This document shows, piece after piece, positions 8,106 through 17,331 of a DNA stretch of 64,000 bases. The notes under the pieces were generated by a model, which was not told the origin of the DNA, searched no databases, and worked only from the letters and a program-made list of their open reading frames with translations. Numbering within the stretch: the first letter of the stretch is position 1; every line of letters starts with the position of its first letter. The stretch is from Shimia sp049116215 (GTDB lineage Bacteria; Pseudomonadota; Alphaproteobacteria; Rhodobacterales; Rhodobacteraceae), in NCBI RefSeq assembly GCF_049116215.1, contig NZ_JAGDZB010000003.1, forward strand, positions 434,001 through 498,000, written 5' to 3'. The position numbers and the translations under genes were made by a program.

Positions 8106-9683
8106 TTACGCCGCCAGAAGGGCCGTGGCCTCATAACTGCGCAGGCTTGGGCGGGCTGAGATGTCCTCAAAACTAATGTTTTTCTCGCGCATCACCTGCC
8201 GCAGGGAGCGGTTGGCGAAGGGGTCAAAGCTGTAGCGAGTCATCGGGCCAGGCAGGAAGCTCTCGGACCATTGGCCTTCGGAATACAGCAGCTCGTGTTG
8301 AGGCATGAGGATGTGGAAATAGGTGATGGTGCCGTCGGTTTCGCAGCGGGTCACATCACGGCCATTCACGAGATCTTTGGCTTTTACAAGTACCTCGTCG
8401 CAGCCAAACAGTAGTTCGGCGCGGTAGCCTTGCAGCAACACACGGTGTTGCGGGGACACGATCAGATCGCGGTCGTTGTCGAGCACACCGGCTTTGATGC
8501 GGATTGGCAGGGACTCATAACGAGGTGGCATGTGAGAGTGGCCAATCCACTGGATTGGTTGGAACCCGTTGTCGAGCGTGTCGACCAGCATGCCGGCCCG
8601 CAACTCCTCTACTGGGATGTCGCCTTCCGAGGTGCGGATCAGGGTGCCCACGGTAAAACATGGCGCGTGCTGCTCGATTTCGACCAGCGCGGTGTCGGTT
8701 TCTCCGGTGGAATCCTCGATGGTGTAGTTAAAATAGACGGTTTCGTTGTCGGTGTCGGCGTCAACGGTAAGCGTACCGTCGGCGTTTAAGGTCACGACTT
8801 GACCGGTTGCCAGGGTCACGCTGTTGGGCAGCCCGCCGCTGCCGTCGTGGCTGACGGCGGTGCCATTGATGTGTGTGATGGTCAGGGTGGGGCCGGCGGA
8901 CGAGCTGTCGTTGTTCAGAACGTCCAGTGTTTTGCTGTTGCCATAGGCAATGCGCATGTCGTCGTCTTGCGCGACAATGGCGGTTTGCACAGAGCCACCC
9001 GCGATCAGCAGGTTGGAGTCATACTGCGTGTCGGTTGCGTCCGCGATGCCAATCACCAGCTCGTTCACGCCATCCTGAAGCGGCACAACAAAGGTTAGAG
9101 TGACGGTGAAACCATCCATCTCAGTGTTGTATTGGTCGCCCGCATTGTCGTTGTAGATATTTTGATTGGCGTCATTGATGTTGCCCACGGTTGCACCGCC
9201 ATCTCCTACGGAGATTTGTGCTTCAACACCGTTGACCCATACGCCGATTGCGTCGTTGTAGCTTAGGTATTCCGGGTATTCTTCGGAGGACAGCACGAAG
9301 TCGATGGTCAGCAGCTCGCCAGCGGTGCCGTTGAAATCGATGGTCAGATACGATGCGTCGAAGGTGTTGGTGCCTGCGGCGGCATTGAACAGGGCGTTGT
9401 TGTCTTCGCCGGAAGTGTTGGTGGAGGTCGAGGCGGATTGGTTGGTGTTTGTGCTGCCGTCGCTGTTGGTGAAGTCGTCGACATGGCCAGTGGAGAGGAT
9501 CACGCCGCTGTCGGCCGGGGCGACGCCCGCGCTGGTGGTGTCTGCGCCGGTGTATATGCCGGAGGACAAGTTGTCGCCGGTGTAGGTGGCCCCCAGAATG
9601 CGACTTGGGTCACCAAAAATCTCGTTAGCCATCGCGGTGGCGTTGGCGCTTGTGTTGATATTGAGTTCCGTTGCCGTTGGCAT
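8106..9683 (-). CDS. Choice-of-anchor-L and Hint-domain protein
   Basis: 525 aa, acidic and Thr/Ser/Asn-rich in the first half. Residues ~15-235 look like a choice-of-anchor-L domain (GGATVGNIN, VLSSEEYPEY near 130, LLIAGGSVQT). A Big/cadherin-like section with LDVLNND and LNADGTLTVDAD follows (~240-340). The C-terminal ~180 aa is a Hint_2 domain: CFTVGTLIRTSEGDIPVEEL at its start, a VSPQHRVLL block, then a tail of ~60 aa. No signal peptide is seen, which fits type I secretion of other Rhodobacterales Hint proteins. The Hint domain has no long C-extein, so it may act in self-cleavage or anchoring rather than splicing. Confidence 0.85.
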   Translation of the reverse strand: MPTATELNINTSANATAMANEIFGDPSRILGATYTGDNLSSGIYTGADTTSAGVAPADSGVILSTGHVDDFTNSDGSTNTNQSASTSTNTSGEDNNALFNAAAGTNTFDASYLTIDFNGTAGELLTIDFVLSSEEYPEYLSYNDAIGVWVNGVEAQISVGDGGATVGNINDANQNIYNDNAGDQYNTEMDGFTVTLTFVVPLQDGVNELVIGIADATDTQYDSNLLIAGGSVQTAIVAQDDDMRIAYGNSKTLDVLNNDSSSAGPTLTITHINGTAVSHDGSGGLPNSVTLATGQVVTLNADGTLTVDADTDNETVYFNYTIEDSTGETDTALVEIEQHAPCFTVGTLIRTSEGDIPVEELRAGMLVDTLDNGFQPIQWIGHSHMPPRYESLPIRIKAGVLDNDRDLIVSPQHRVLLQGYRAELLFGCDEVLVKAKDLVNGRDVTRCETDGTITYFHILMPQHELLYSEGQWSESFLPGPMTRYSFDPFANRSLRQVMREKNISFEDISARPSLRSYEATALLAA

Positions 9684-9837
9684 GTCTCTACCTCAATGCG
9701 TTCTGCTCTTGTCCAATCACGAGACCTCTCCGGGTCTTCGGTCAGAGCAAAACTGGCGGGCAAACGTGGCGCGAACGGGGCTGGGGTAAGGAAAGATTAA
9801 TTAAAATTGCACGGGGTCGGTGAATGTGCAGGCCAGC

Positions 9838-9867
9838 AAAAAAGGCCACGCCAGATGTGGCGCGGCC
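9838..9867 (-). terminator. Rho-independent terminator after mmsB
   Basis: On the minus strand GGCCGCGCC-ACATCT-GGCGTGGCC is followed by TTTTTT. It lies 30 bp past the mmsB stop and ends the valine-catabolism transcript. Confidence 0.8.
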
Positions 9868-9896
9868 CTTTGTTTTAAGGCGATTGTGCTTCGAAT

Positions 9897-10769
9897 TTAG
9901 CTGCGACCGCGTTTTTCGAAACGTGGCAACATTGCGGAGAAGTCGGTTCCAAGCCCGCCTTCATTCTCCACAAACTGCTCATAAAGCGCGGCGGCGGCCT
10001 GACCCATTGGGGTGTCCGCGTCAGCACTTTCTGCAGCTTGTTGCGACAGGCGCAGGTCTTTGAGCATCAGTTCAGAGGCAAAGCCTGGCTGGTAGTCGTT
10101 GTCGGCAGGAGACTGTGGGCCGACACCGGGGGCCGGGCAGTAGGCGTTCATGGTCCAGCTGTAGCCCGACGAGGTGGAAACCACGTCAAACATCGACTGA
10201 CGATCCAGGCCCAGCTTGTCGGCCAGCGCAAAGGCTTCGCAAGTGGCGATCATGGTCACGCCAAGGATCATGTTGTTGCAGATTTTCGCGGCCTGACCGG
10301 CGCCTGCGTCGCCGCAATGCACAGCCTTTTGGCCCATGATGTCAAACAGTGGGTCGGCTTTTGCAAAAGCGTCTTTGGAGCCACCGGCCATAAAGGTCAG
10401 CGTGCCACCTGCCGCGCCACCAACGCCACCGGATACTGGCGCATCCACGGGCAGGAGGCCTGCTGCGGTGGCTTGCTCGGCCACGGCACGGGCGCTGTCC
10501 ACGTCCACGGTGGAGCAATCCACAAAGGCTGCGCCTTTGGACATGACTGGGATAATCTCGTTGGCCACAGCGCGCAGGATCTGGCCGTTGGGCAACATGG
10601 TGATAACCACATCTGCGCCGGCGGCGACGGCGGCGCCATTGTCGGCTATGGTGACGCCTTCGATGGCCACATCTGCCATGTCAAAGCCGGTGACCTCATG
10701 GCCCGCTTTCGCAAGGTTGGCGGCCATTGGACCACCCATATTGCCCAGTCCGATGAATCCGATCTTCAT
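9897..10769 (-). CDS. mmsB: 3-hydroxyisobutyrate dehydrogenase
   Basis: 290 aa. It oxidises 3-hydroxyisobutyrate to methylmalonate semialdehyde with NAD+ in valine degradation. Visible features are the Rossmann GFIGLGNMGGPMA at the N-terminus, the substrate loop DAPVSGGVGGA (~120-130) and the catalytic-lysine helix GAGQAAKICNNM (~165-176). The ATG at 10769 follows AGGGAG. It lies 4 bp after the 3-hydroxyisobutyryl-CoA hydrolase gene, whose product is its substrate, and is the last gene of the cluster. Confidence 0.95.
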   Translation of the reverse strand: MKIGFIGLGNMGGPMAANLAKAGHEVTGFDMADVAIEGVTIADNGAAVAAGADVVITMLPNGQILRAVANEIIPVMSKGAAFVDCSTVDVDSARAVAEQATAAGLLPVDAPVSGGVGGAAGGTLTFMAGGSKDAFAKADPLFDIMGQKAVHCGDAGAGQAAKICNNMILGVTMIATCEAFALADKLGLDRQSMFDVVSTSSGYSWTMNAYCPAPGVGPQSPADNDYQPGFASELMLKDLRLSQQAAESADADTPMGQAAAALYEQFVENEGGLGTDFSAMLPRFEKRGRS

Positions 10770-10773
10770 GACG

Positions 10774-11814
10774 CTACTCTCCCTTTTCAAATGTCAGCGC
10801 ATCCGCCCCAAGAGGCAGGACCATCTTGGTCACGATGCCAGCGGGCAGGTCGTCCAAGCTGTATTTCCACTGCGGATTGCGGTCTTTGTCGATGATTTGT
10901 GCGCGGATGCCTTCCAGAAAATCGCCATGTTCCATGGCGCGGAAGGTGAAGCGGTATTCCTGATCCAGTGCAAAACGGATGTCGTCGCGCTGGCGCACGC
11001 GGTGAATGATCTCCAATGCGGCCCCCATGGCGATGGGGGAGTTGCGGGAGAGCTTTTTCAAGGCACCGGCGGAAAATTCGGTGTCGGAATACTTCAGGGC
11101 GTTGAGAACGTCACTAAGGGTCTCGCCGCCGAAGTTGGCATCGATGTCGGCCTGTTGGGTGGTGAGCGGGCCTGCCTCTGGTTCTGAAGCGGCAGCGTCG
11201 ATCAGAACGTAGTCGGCCGTCTCTTCGAGCTGGGCAATCAGGGCGGGCCACTGATCTTCTGGAATGAAATAATCGGCAAAACCTGCGTAGATTGCGTCTG
11301 CTGCGTTCAGACGGGCGGCTGTGAGGCCAAGAAACTCACCCAAACGGCCCGGTGCGCGCGCGAGGATCAGCGAGCCGCCAACATCTGGGACAAGACCAAT
11401 ACCACATTCCGGCATGGCGATCTGGCTGCTGTTACCCACCACGCGATGAGAACCGTGGCAACCAACGCCAACGCCGCCGCCCATGGTGAAGCCTTGCATG
11501 AAGCTGACCACCGGTTTGGGGAACTCATAAAGTTTGGCGTTCATGCGGTATTCGTCAGCCCAAAATTTCCGGCCATAGGCAAAGTCGCATTTGGTGCCGG
11601 TTTCATAAAGTTCAGCAATGTCGCCACCGGCGCAGAAGGCTTTTTCGCCTTCCGCGTCGATAATGATCATTTTTACGGCGTCGTCAGTGGCCCAGGCGTC
11701 GAGCGCGTCTTCGATCGCGATGCACATGTCATAGGACATGGCGTTGAGCGCTTTGGGGCGGGTGAAGGTGATGCGGCCGGTTTGACCAGCTTTGCGGATA
11801 GAGATGTCAGACAC
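10774..11814 (-). CDS. 3-hydroxyisobutyryl-CoA hydrolase (HIBCH-like)
   Basis: 346 aa crotonase-fold protein. It is longer than simple enoyl-CoA hydratases (~260 aa), as is typical of HIBCH, which releases free 3-hydroxyisobutyrate from its CoA ester. The oxyanion-hole motif FCAGGDI (~61-67), MGGGVGVG (~111-118) and MPECGIGLVPDVGG (catalytic Glu/Asp region) are present. The start is GTG. It sits between the acyl-CoA dehydrogenase and mmsB in the order of the pathway. A hairpin terminator separates it from the dehydrogenase, so its level may be set below that of the first gene. Confidence 0.92.
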   Translation of the reverse strand: MSDISIRKAGQTGRITFTRPKALNAMSYDMCIAIEDALDAWATDDAVKMIIIDAEGEKAFCAGGDIAELYETGTKCDFAYGRKFWADEYRMNAKLYEFPKPVVSFMQGFTMGGGVGVGCHGSHRVVGNSSQIAMPECGIGLVPDVGGSLILARAPGRLGEFLGLTAARLNAADAIYAGFADYFIPEDQWPALIAQLEETADYVLIDAAASEPEAGPLTTQQADIDANFGGETLSDVLNALKYSDTEFSAGALKKLSRNSPIAMGAALEIIHRVRQRDDIRFALDQEYRFTFRAMEHGDFLEGIRAQIIDKDRNPQWKYSLDDLPAGIVTKMVLPLGADALTFEKGE

Positions 11815-11833
11815 GCGGGGCGCTCCGTCTTTG

Positions 11834-11861
11834 AAAAAGGGCCGCTCCCGAAGGGCGGCCC
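11834..11861 (-). terminator. Intra-operon terminator/attenuator
   Basis: GGGCCGC-N9-GCGGCCC is followed by TTTTTC on the minus strand. It lies in the 55-bp gap between the acyl-CoA dehydrogenase and the hydrolase gene. It would end or attenuate transcription within the valine cluster. Confidence 0.7.
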
Positions 11862-11869
11862 GGTCGTGG

Positions 11870-13009
11870 TTAGGTAGAGATCATCTGGCGGGAGATGATC
11901 AGGCGCATGATTTCATTGGTGCCTTCAAGGATCTGGTGCACCCGCAGGTCGCGGACAATTTTCTCGATGCCGTAATCGGCAAGGTAGCCATAGCCGCCGT
12001 GCAGCTGCAAGCAGCCGTTGGCGACGTCAAAGGCCGCGTCGGTGACCATCAGTTTTGCCATGGCGCAGAATTTGGTGGCGTCGTGGTCGCCGTTGTCCAG
12101 CTTCCACGCCGCTTGACGCAGGAAAGTGCGGGCGGCTTGCAGTTTGGTTTCGTACTCCGCGAGGCGGAACTGCAGCGCCTGGAACTGATTGATGGATTTG
12201 CCAAAGGCTTTGCGCTCGGACATGTATTGCACGGTCAGATCCAGCGCTTTCTGTGCGCCGCCCAGAGCGCCGGCAGAGATATTCAGGCGACCACCGTCCA
12301 GACCGGCCATGGCGTAACTGAAACCTTTGCCTTCTTCGCCAATCAGGTTGTCAGCGGGCACTTTGCAGTCGTCAAACTGGACCTGAGACGTTGGCTGGCT
12401 GAGCCAGCCCATTTTCTTTTCCAGCGCGCCAAAGGACAGGCCGTCTGCGCCGTCTTCAACCACCACTGTGGAGATACCTTTAGGGCCGTCTTCGCCGGTG
12501 CGCACCATGCAGACATAGGCGTCAGAGTAAGACCCACCGGAGATGAAGGCTTTTGTCCCATTGAGCACGTATCCGTCGTTGGTGCGCTCAGCCCGAGTTT
12601 TCAGAGCCGCCGCGTCAGAGCCGGAGCCGGGCTCGGTCAGGCAGTAAGAGAAGACCTTATTCATCGAGCAGAGTTCTGGCAGCCACTTCTGTTTGGTTTC
12701 TTCAGAACCAAACTTGTCAATCATGCCGCCGCACATGTTGTGGATCGACAGGAAGGAGCCCACAGACGGGCAGGCCATAGCAAGGGCTTCAAACACTAAT
12801 GTGGCGTCCAGACGAGACAGACCAGAGCCGCCGTATTCTTCAGAGACGTAAATGCCGCCCAGTCCCAATTCCGCCAATTGTGGCCAGAGCTCCTTGGGGA
12901 TGGAGCCTTCGGATTCCCATTTTTGGGCGTGTGGTGCGATATTTTCTTCGCCAAAACCTTTGGCCATATCAAAGATCAGGGTCTGTTCTTCACTCAGTGC
13001 AAAATCCAT
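11870..13009 (-). CDS. Acyl-CoA dehydrogenase, probably isobutyryl-CoA dehydrogenase
   Basis: 379 aa, the usual length. Family signatures are CLTEPGSGSDAAA (FAD/substrate), GLDGGRLNISAGALG, LQLHGGYGYLADYGIEK and HQILEGTNEIMR (catalytic Glu and FAD contact). The ATG follows AAGGATGAGAC. The neighbours (hydrolase, mmsB, mmsA) are all valine-catabolic, so isobutyryl-CoA is the likely substrate. It would produce methacrylyl-CoA in the cytoplasm and pass electrons to ETF. The enoyl-CoA hydratase step has no gene in the cluster. Confidence 0.93.
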   Translation of the reverse strand: MDFALSEEQTLIFDMAKGFGEENIAPHAQKWESEGSIPKELWPQLAELGLGGIYVSEEYGGSGLSRLDATLVFEALAMACPSVGSFLSIHNMCGGMIDKFGSEETKQKWLPELCSMNKVFSYCLTEPGSGSDAAALKTRAERTNDGYVLNGTKAFISGGSYSDAYVCMVRTGEDGPKGISTVVVEDGADGLSFGALEKKMGWLSQPTSQVQFDDCKVPADNLIGEEGKGFSYAMAGLDGGRLNISAGALGGAQKALDLTVQYMSERKAFGKSINQFQALQFRLAEYETKLQAARTFLRQAAWKLDNGDHDATKFCAMAKLMVTDAAFDVANGCLQLHGGYGYLADYGIEKIVRDLRVHQILEGTNEIMRLIISRQMIST

Positions 13010-13234
13010 GTCTCATCCTTCAAGATCGCGGCGTCAGCGGGGCCGAGCCAAAGCGGGTGCAGATGAGGGGCAGGGGGCTTAAGCGCCGATCCGCAGCCTC
13101 CCCTCCGCGAATTGAACATGCGTTAAATTATCATCCCTGCATCAAGATTGCAAAGCGCGAATGGCGCAAAAATAGCGCTATCACGAAGCGATTATGCAGA
13201 TTGATTTTGCAGTTTTGTCGGTGTAGGTCGGATT

Positions 13235-15124
13235 TTAGCCTGCGGCCTTGAAATCGCTCGATGCCGGCGCAGCGCCTTCTTCGGACATTTGCGGATAGGT
13301 GACGGAGCGGTTTCGACCTGTGGACTTTGCATGGTAGAGCGCTTCGTCGGCGCGCAGAAGCAACTCTTCAGGGTCCAAATCCGAATTTGGTTTCGCGCAG
13401 GCGATACCAAAACTGGCGGTCACGCGCAGGCTGACGTTGCCGGTGCATTCTGTGGTCGAGGCGGCAATGCGATTGCGCATACGTTCTGCCACCACTTGGG
13501 CATTGTCGCAGTTGGTGTCAGGCAGGATCATGACAAATTCTTCTCCGCCATAGCGACAAACGCGATCAGCGCGGCGCAGATTGGCCACTTGCATCAGGTC
13601 AGCCACAGCACGCAGGACATCGTCGCCCGCGGGATGGCCATAGGTGTCGTTCACAATCTTGAAGTGGTCGATGTCAAAGATCACCAGAGAGATGCCCTGA
13701 TCAGAATAGTCCTTTTCACGCCATGCTAGGGAGAGCTCGTTGTCAAAGGCCTGGCGATTGAGCAGGCCGGTGAGGTGGTCCCGGCTGGCGGTGTCCAGGG
13801 CGTTCTGGTGCAGTTGTTGCAGGTTTGAGCGCTCCTGATCCAACACCTCGGCACGGCTGACAGCGCTGGTGACCCGACGGCCCACCTTCAGGCTATAGGC
13901 GCAGATGAACAGGACAAAGGCGTGGTTGGCAAGGTAGACGCCGTGATAGGTGTTGGAAACAATGATGTCATTCACACCTGCCAGCAAAGGCACAAACCAG
14001 CCCAAAGTATAAAACCAGGCGTCAGGCACGCGTTTGATAATGGCGCGGGCACTGGTCCAAAGGATCAGGCCAAAAATCACCACGCAGTATGTCTGGATGA
14101 CAAACAAGTGCTCGGTGACAAACGGCAATGGGGCGGTGAGCACGATGGCGCCGCCAAGCATTGCCAAAACACCGGTCACCAGAGGACCACCAAGATCGGA
14201 CAGGCGGCGCCAGACCAAAGCCTGCTGTAAGGCGTAGCCGGCCCAAGCGATCAACAAGATGTCTGCGTATTCAATCCGGACTCGCAGGGTGCGAATTTCG
14301 GGCCCAAACACCATTTCCAGCGTGCCGGCAAGGATGACCGAGCGCAGCAAGAAGGCAAAAGACACCAACGCGAGCAGCAGGGTAGCAGGGTCTTTGCGAT
14401 AGACCACAAAGAGAAACAGGTTCAGGGCTGCGACCAGCAGCGTGATGCCAATGATGGTGCCTTCGATCAGGCGTTTGAGATGGGCGTCGCTTTGGAGGAA
14501 AGCCGCATCAGAGATGTACGGCGTGCGTAAAATTCCGCCGTAGCTTTGCAATTCTTTGCGGACTTGAACAACGATATAGCCTTCGCCAATTTGGTTGAGA
14601 GCATAGCTTTGTTCAATTAGGGACGCGCGGATTGGTCCGGTCATTGCACCGTTACCGCCAATGCGTTCCGCATGGGAGAGGTTGTTGGCAGGCACCCAGA
14701 ACACCTCATAGGCGTCAGCGACGCGCGGGAAGACAATCGCCAAGAGCGTGGATCGGGAATAGGGCAGCGTGAGGTTGATCACATAGGTGCCGGTGCCATG
14801 GGCATGTGGATTTGTTTCGGTCGCCGCGCCCGCTTTTTGCCAATTATCGGGCACGTGCAAGGTACCCATTTCATTGGACACAGCGGCCTCTACTGCCTGT
14901 TGTGGTGTGAGGCGAGATCCGAAGTGGAACCACCAATCGCCGCGCAGTTGTGCTTTTTCTTGTGTGTTGAATGGGAACGCTGAGAAGTCGCGCTCGGGTC
15001 CTGGTCCACTATGGGCCTGAGCTGTGGCGACAAGAGTTTCTGACAAGAAAACACAGGTCATCACAACCGTGACGGCGTGAAAAATCGCACGTGCAATTTT
15101 GAGATGCATGGGCCCGTGTCTCAT
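13235..15124 (-). CDS. 7TM sensor diguanylate cyclase (7TMR-DISM + GGDEF)
   Basis: 629 aa. A signal segment (~10-37, ending AQA) is followed by a periplasmic 7TMR-DISMED-like beta domain (~40-205, with RGDWWFHFGSRLT and VPDNWQ). Seven hydrophobic helices occupy ~215-420. A short coiled linker leads to a GGDEF domain (~460-610) with the active-site form YGGEEF and an RRAD inhibitory-site motif nine residues upstream, so both c-di-GMP synthesis and product inhibition look intact. Two start codons (15124, 15109) are possible and neither has a clear ribosome site. It is flanked by valine-catabolism genes but has no evident link to them. Confidence 0.9.
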   Translation of the reverse strand: MRHGPMHLKIARAIFHAVTVVMTCVFLSETLVATAQAHSGPGPERDFSAFPFNTQEKAQLRGDWWFHFGSRLTPQQAVEAAVSNEMGTLHVPDNWQKAGAATETNPHAHGTGTYVINLTLPYSRSTLLAIVFPRVADAYEVFWVPANNLSHAERIGGNGAMTGPIRASLIEQSYALNQIGEGYIVVQVRKELQSYGGILRTPYISDAAFLQSDAHLKRLIEGTIIGITLLVAALNLFLFVVYRKDPATLLLALVSFAFLLRSVILAGTLEMVFGPEIRTLRVRIEYADILLIAWAGYALQQALVWRRLSDLGGPLVTGVLAMLGGAIVLTAPLPFVTEHLFVIQTYCVVIFGLILWTSARAIIKRVPDAWFYTLGWFVPLLAGVNDIIVSNTYHGVYLANHAFVLFICAYSLKVGRRVTSAVSRAEVLDQERSNLQQLHQNALDTASRDHLTGLLNRQAFDNELSLAWREKDYSDQGISLVIFDIDHFKIVNDTYGHPAGDDVLRAVADLMQVANLRRADRVCRYGGEEFVMILPDTNCDNAQVVAERMRNRIAASTTECTGNVSLRVTASFGIACAKPNSDLDPEELLLRADEALYHAKSTGRNRSVTYPQMSEEGAAPASSDFKAAG

Positions 15125-15290
15125 CTGGTTTGCTGTAGGAAAATTTGTGAGGCACAGGATTTAAGGTCGATTTAATTCGCTTGTTAGAGTGATGGTTTTG
15201 GGAAGGCAAAATAGGCGGAAATTGGATCAAACTTTAGCGGGCCAGCGGAAATTTGCTAAGCTGCAGCCGGTTGTGACGTGACGTTGTGCT

Positions 15291-15710
15291 CTATTCTGCT
15301 GTGCTGAGCAGTTGATCAAGGCTGGACTGAGGCAAGCCAAGAATGGCGAGCGCCTCGCGTTCGTTTTCCTGCAGGATGGGCACAACCGACGGAAACGGCT
15401 CCCAGCTGCGCAAGGCCAGGCGTGCCAGTTTTTTGCCGATGTCGCTTGGCGCGAAGTAGATGATCAAGGTTTCGGCGTTGTTGCCGGTAAACGCCTCCGC
15501 CTTTTTGGCCTGCGCTTTCATGAGCTCAAGATAATCTTCATCCCAGCCCGACAGGGCGCTGAGATCAACAAACTGTTTTTGACCAGGTTGGAAATCCGGG
15601 TGTTGGGCATAGGCAGAAAAGGCTTGCAACGTGTCGGTCATATTGGCGTGGCCGTCGTAGCGGACATACACCAATCCGATTGTGGGGATGATCCGAAAAT
15701 TCACTGACAA
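15291..15710 (-). CDS. Small cytoplasmic protein, SpoIIAA-like fold suspected
   Basis: 139 aa from a TTG codon preceded by AAAGGAG with 9-nt spacing. An upstream in-frame ATG (15752) lies in the loop of the mmsA terminator and is unlikely to be used. The pattern of short strands (IIPTIGLVYVRYDG, QKQFVDLSAL, AETLIIYFAP) alternating with helices suggests a SpoIIAA/STAS-like alpha/beta fold. The resemblance is weak. It lies between mmsA and the diguanylate cyclase gene, on the same strand. Function unknown. Confidence 0.65.
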   Translation of the reverse strand: MSVNFRIIPTIGLVYVRYDGHANMTDTLQAFSAYAQHPDFQPGQKQFVDLSALSGWDEDYLELMKAQAKKAEAFTGNNAETLIIYFAPSDIGKKLARLALRSWEPFPSVVPILQENEREALAILGLPQSSLDQLLSTAE

Positions 15711-15732
15711 AATTGTATGCTCCTTTGGCCCC

Positions 15733-15764
15733 AAAAAAAACGGGCGGCGCATGGCCGCCCGTTT
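15733..15764 (-). terminator. Rho-independent terminator of mmsA
   Basis: On the minus strand an 11-bp stem (AAACGGGCGGC with its complement) with a 4-5 nt loop is followed by eight T. It lies ~30 bp after the mmsA stop and immediately before the ribosome site of the next gene. Confidence 0.9.
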
Positions 15765-15795
15765 GTATACAAACGAACACAGATTTGTGTCTGGA

Positions 15796-17295
15796 TCAAT
15801 CCATCTGTTTGAAGTGGAACTCGCCGCCTTCTTTGATGCCTGATGGCCAGCGGGAGGTCACGGTTTTGGTGCGGGTGTAGAACTTGAACGAGTCTGGACC
15901 GTGCTGGTTCAGATCGCCAAAGGCAGATTTTTTCCAACCACCAAAGGTGTGATAGGCCAGTGGCACCGGGATTGGCACGTTCACGCCAACCATGCCGACG
16001 TTGATGCGGTTGGCGAAGTCACGGGCGGTGTCGCCGTCACGTGTGTAGATCGCGGTACCGTTGCCGTATTCGTGATCCATCGCCAAACCAAGCGCTTCCT
16101 CATAGGACTGTGCGCGTACCATGGAGAGAACTGGGCCGAAGATTTCGGTTTTGTAAATGTCCATGTCTTTGGTGACGTTGTCGAAGAGGTGTGGCCCCAC
16201 AAAGAAACCATCTTCGTAGCCTTGCAGGCTGAAGTCGCGGCCATCCACCACAAGGTCTGCACCTTGGTCGACACCGGTCTGCACCAGACGCAGGATGTTC
16301 TCCTGTGCGGCTTTGGTCACAACAGGACCATAGTCCACATCGTCACCCGCGGTGTACGGCGCGATTTTCAGCTTTTCGATGCGTGGGATCAGCTTGTCAC
16401 GCAGCTTGTCCGCGGTCTCAGCGCCCACAGGCACAGCCACAGAAATCGCCATGCAGCGTTCGCCCGCCGCGCCGTAGCCTGCGCCAACCAGCGCGTCTGC
16501 GGCTTGATCCAGATCGGCATCTGGCATGATGATCATGTGGTTTTTTGCACCACCGAAGCACTGCACACGCTTACCTTGGGCGCAACCGGTGCCGTAGATG
16601 TATTCGGCGATTGGGGTGGAGCCCACAAAACCAACGGACTGGATGATCGGATCATACAGGATCGCGTCCACAGCTTCTTTGTCGCCGTTCACAACCTGAA
16701 TGATGCCTTTTGGCAGGCCAGCTTCTTCGAGCAGTTCCGCCAGCATCAGCGGCACGGATGGATCACGCTCAGAAGGCTTCAGGATGAACGCGTTGCCGCA
16801 GGCGATGGCCGGGGCAAACATCCACATTGGGATCATCGCTGGGAAGTTGAACGGGGTGATGCCCGCGGTCACGCCAAGTGCCTGACGCATGGAGTAGATA
16901 TCGATGCCGGGGCCTGCTGCGTCGGTGTACTCACCTTTCAACATTTGTGGGGCAGCGATGCAGTATTCTGCCACTTCCAGACCACGCTGGATGTCGCCTT
17001 TGGCATCCGGGAAGGTTTTGCCGTGCTCGCGGCTCAGCGCCTCAGCCAGCTTGTCCATGTCGCGGTTCAGCAGATCAACAAACTTCATCAGCACGCGGGC
17101 GCGACGCTGAGGGTTCACGGCGGCCCATGCTGGCTGAGCAGCTTGTGCAGCGGCAACGGCGATGTCCATCTCAGCCTTGTTGGCCAAAGGCACTTTGGCC
17201 TGAACCTCACCCGTGGCTGGGTTGTAGACATCGGCAAAACGACCGGACGTCCCTTTGACGTGTTCGCCGTTGATGAAATGAGTCAACTCTTGCAT
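15796..17295 (-). CDS. mmsA: CoA-acylating methylmalonate-semialdehyde dehydrogenase
   Basis: 499 aa aldehyde-dehydrogenase-family enzyme, which converts methylmalonate semialdehyde to propionyl-CoA in valine (and inositol) catabolism. Diagnostic motifs are GITPFNFPAMIPMW, LKPSERDPSVP, VGFVGSTPIAEYIY, FGGAKNHMIIMPDAD and the catalytic cysteine in GAAGERCMAIS. The ATG follows AGGAGGATGCC. It is transcribed divergently from a LysR regulator and ends in a strong terminator, so it is probably a monocistronic unit upstream of the rest of the valine genes. Confidence 0.97.
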   Translation of the reverse strand: MQELTHFINGEHVKGTSGRFADVYNPATGEVQAKVPLANKAEMDIAVAAAQAAQPAWAAVNPQRRARVLMKFVDLLNRDMDKLAEALSREHGKTFPDAKGDIQRGLEVAEYCIAAPQMLKGEYTDAAGPGIDIYSMRQALGVTAGITPFNFPAMIPMWMFAPAIACGNAFILKPSERDPSVPLMLAELLEEAGLPKGIIQVVNGDKEAVDAILYDPIIQSVGFVGSTPIAEYIYGTGCAQGKRVQCFGGAKNHMIIMPDADLDQAADALVGAGYGAAGERCMAISVAVPVGAETADKLRDKLIPRIEKLKIAPYTAGDDVDYGPVVTKAAQENILRLVQTGVDQGADLVVDGRDFSLQGYEDGFFVGPHLFDNVTKDMDIYKTEIFGPVLSMVRAQSYEEALGLAMDHEYGNGTAIYTRDGDTARDFANRINVGMVGVNVPIPVPLAYHTFGGWKKSAFGDLNQHGPDSFKFYTRTKTVTSRWPSGIKEGGEFHFKQMD

Positions 17296-17331
17296 GGCAT
17301 CCTCCTATGACATTTGAGCAAAAGAATAGGC

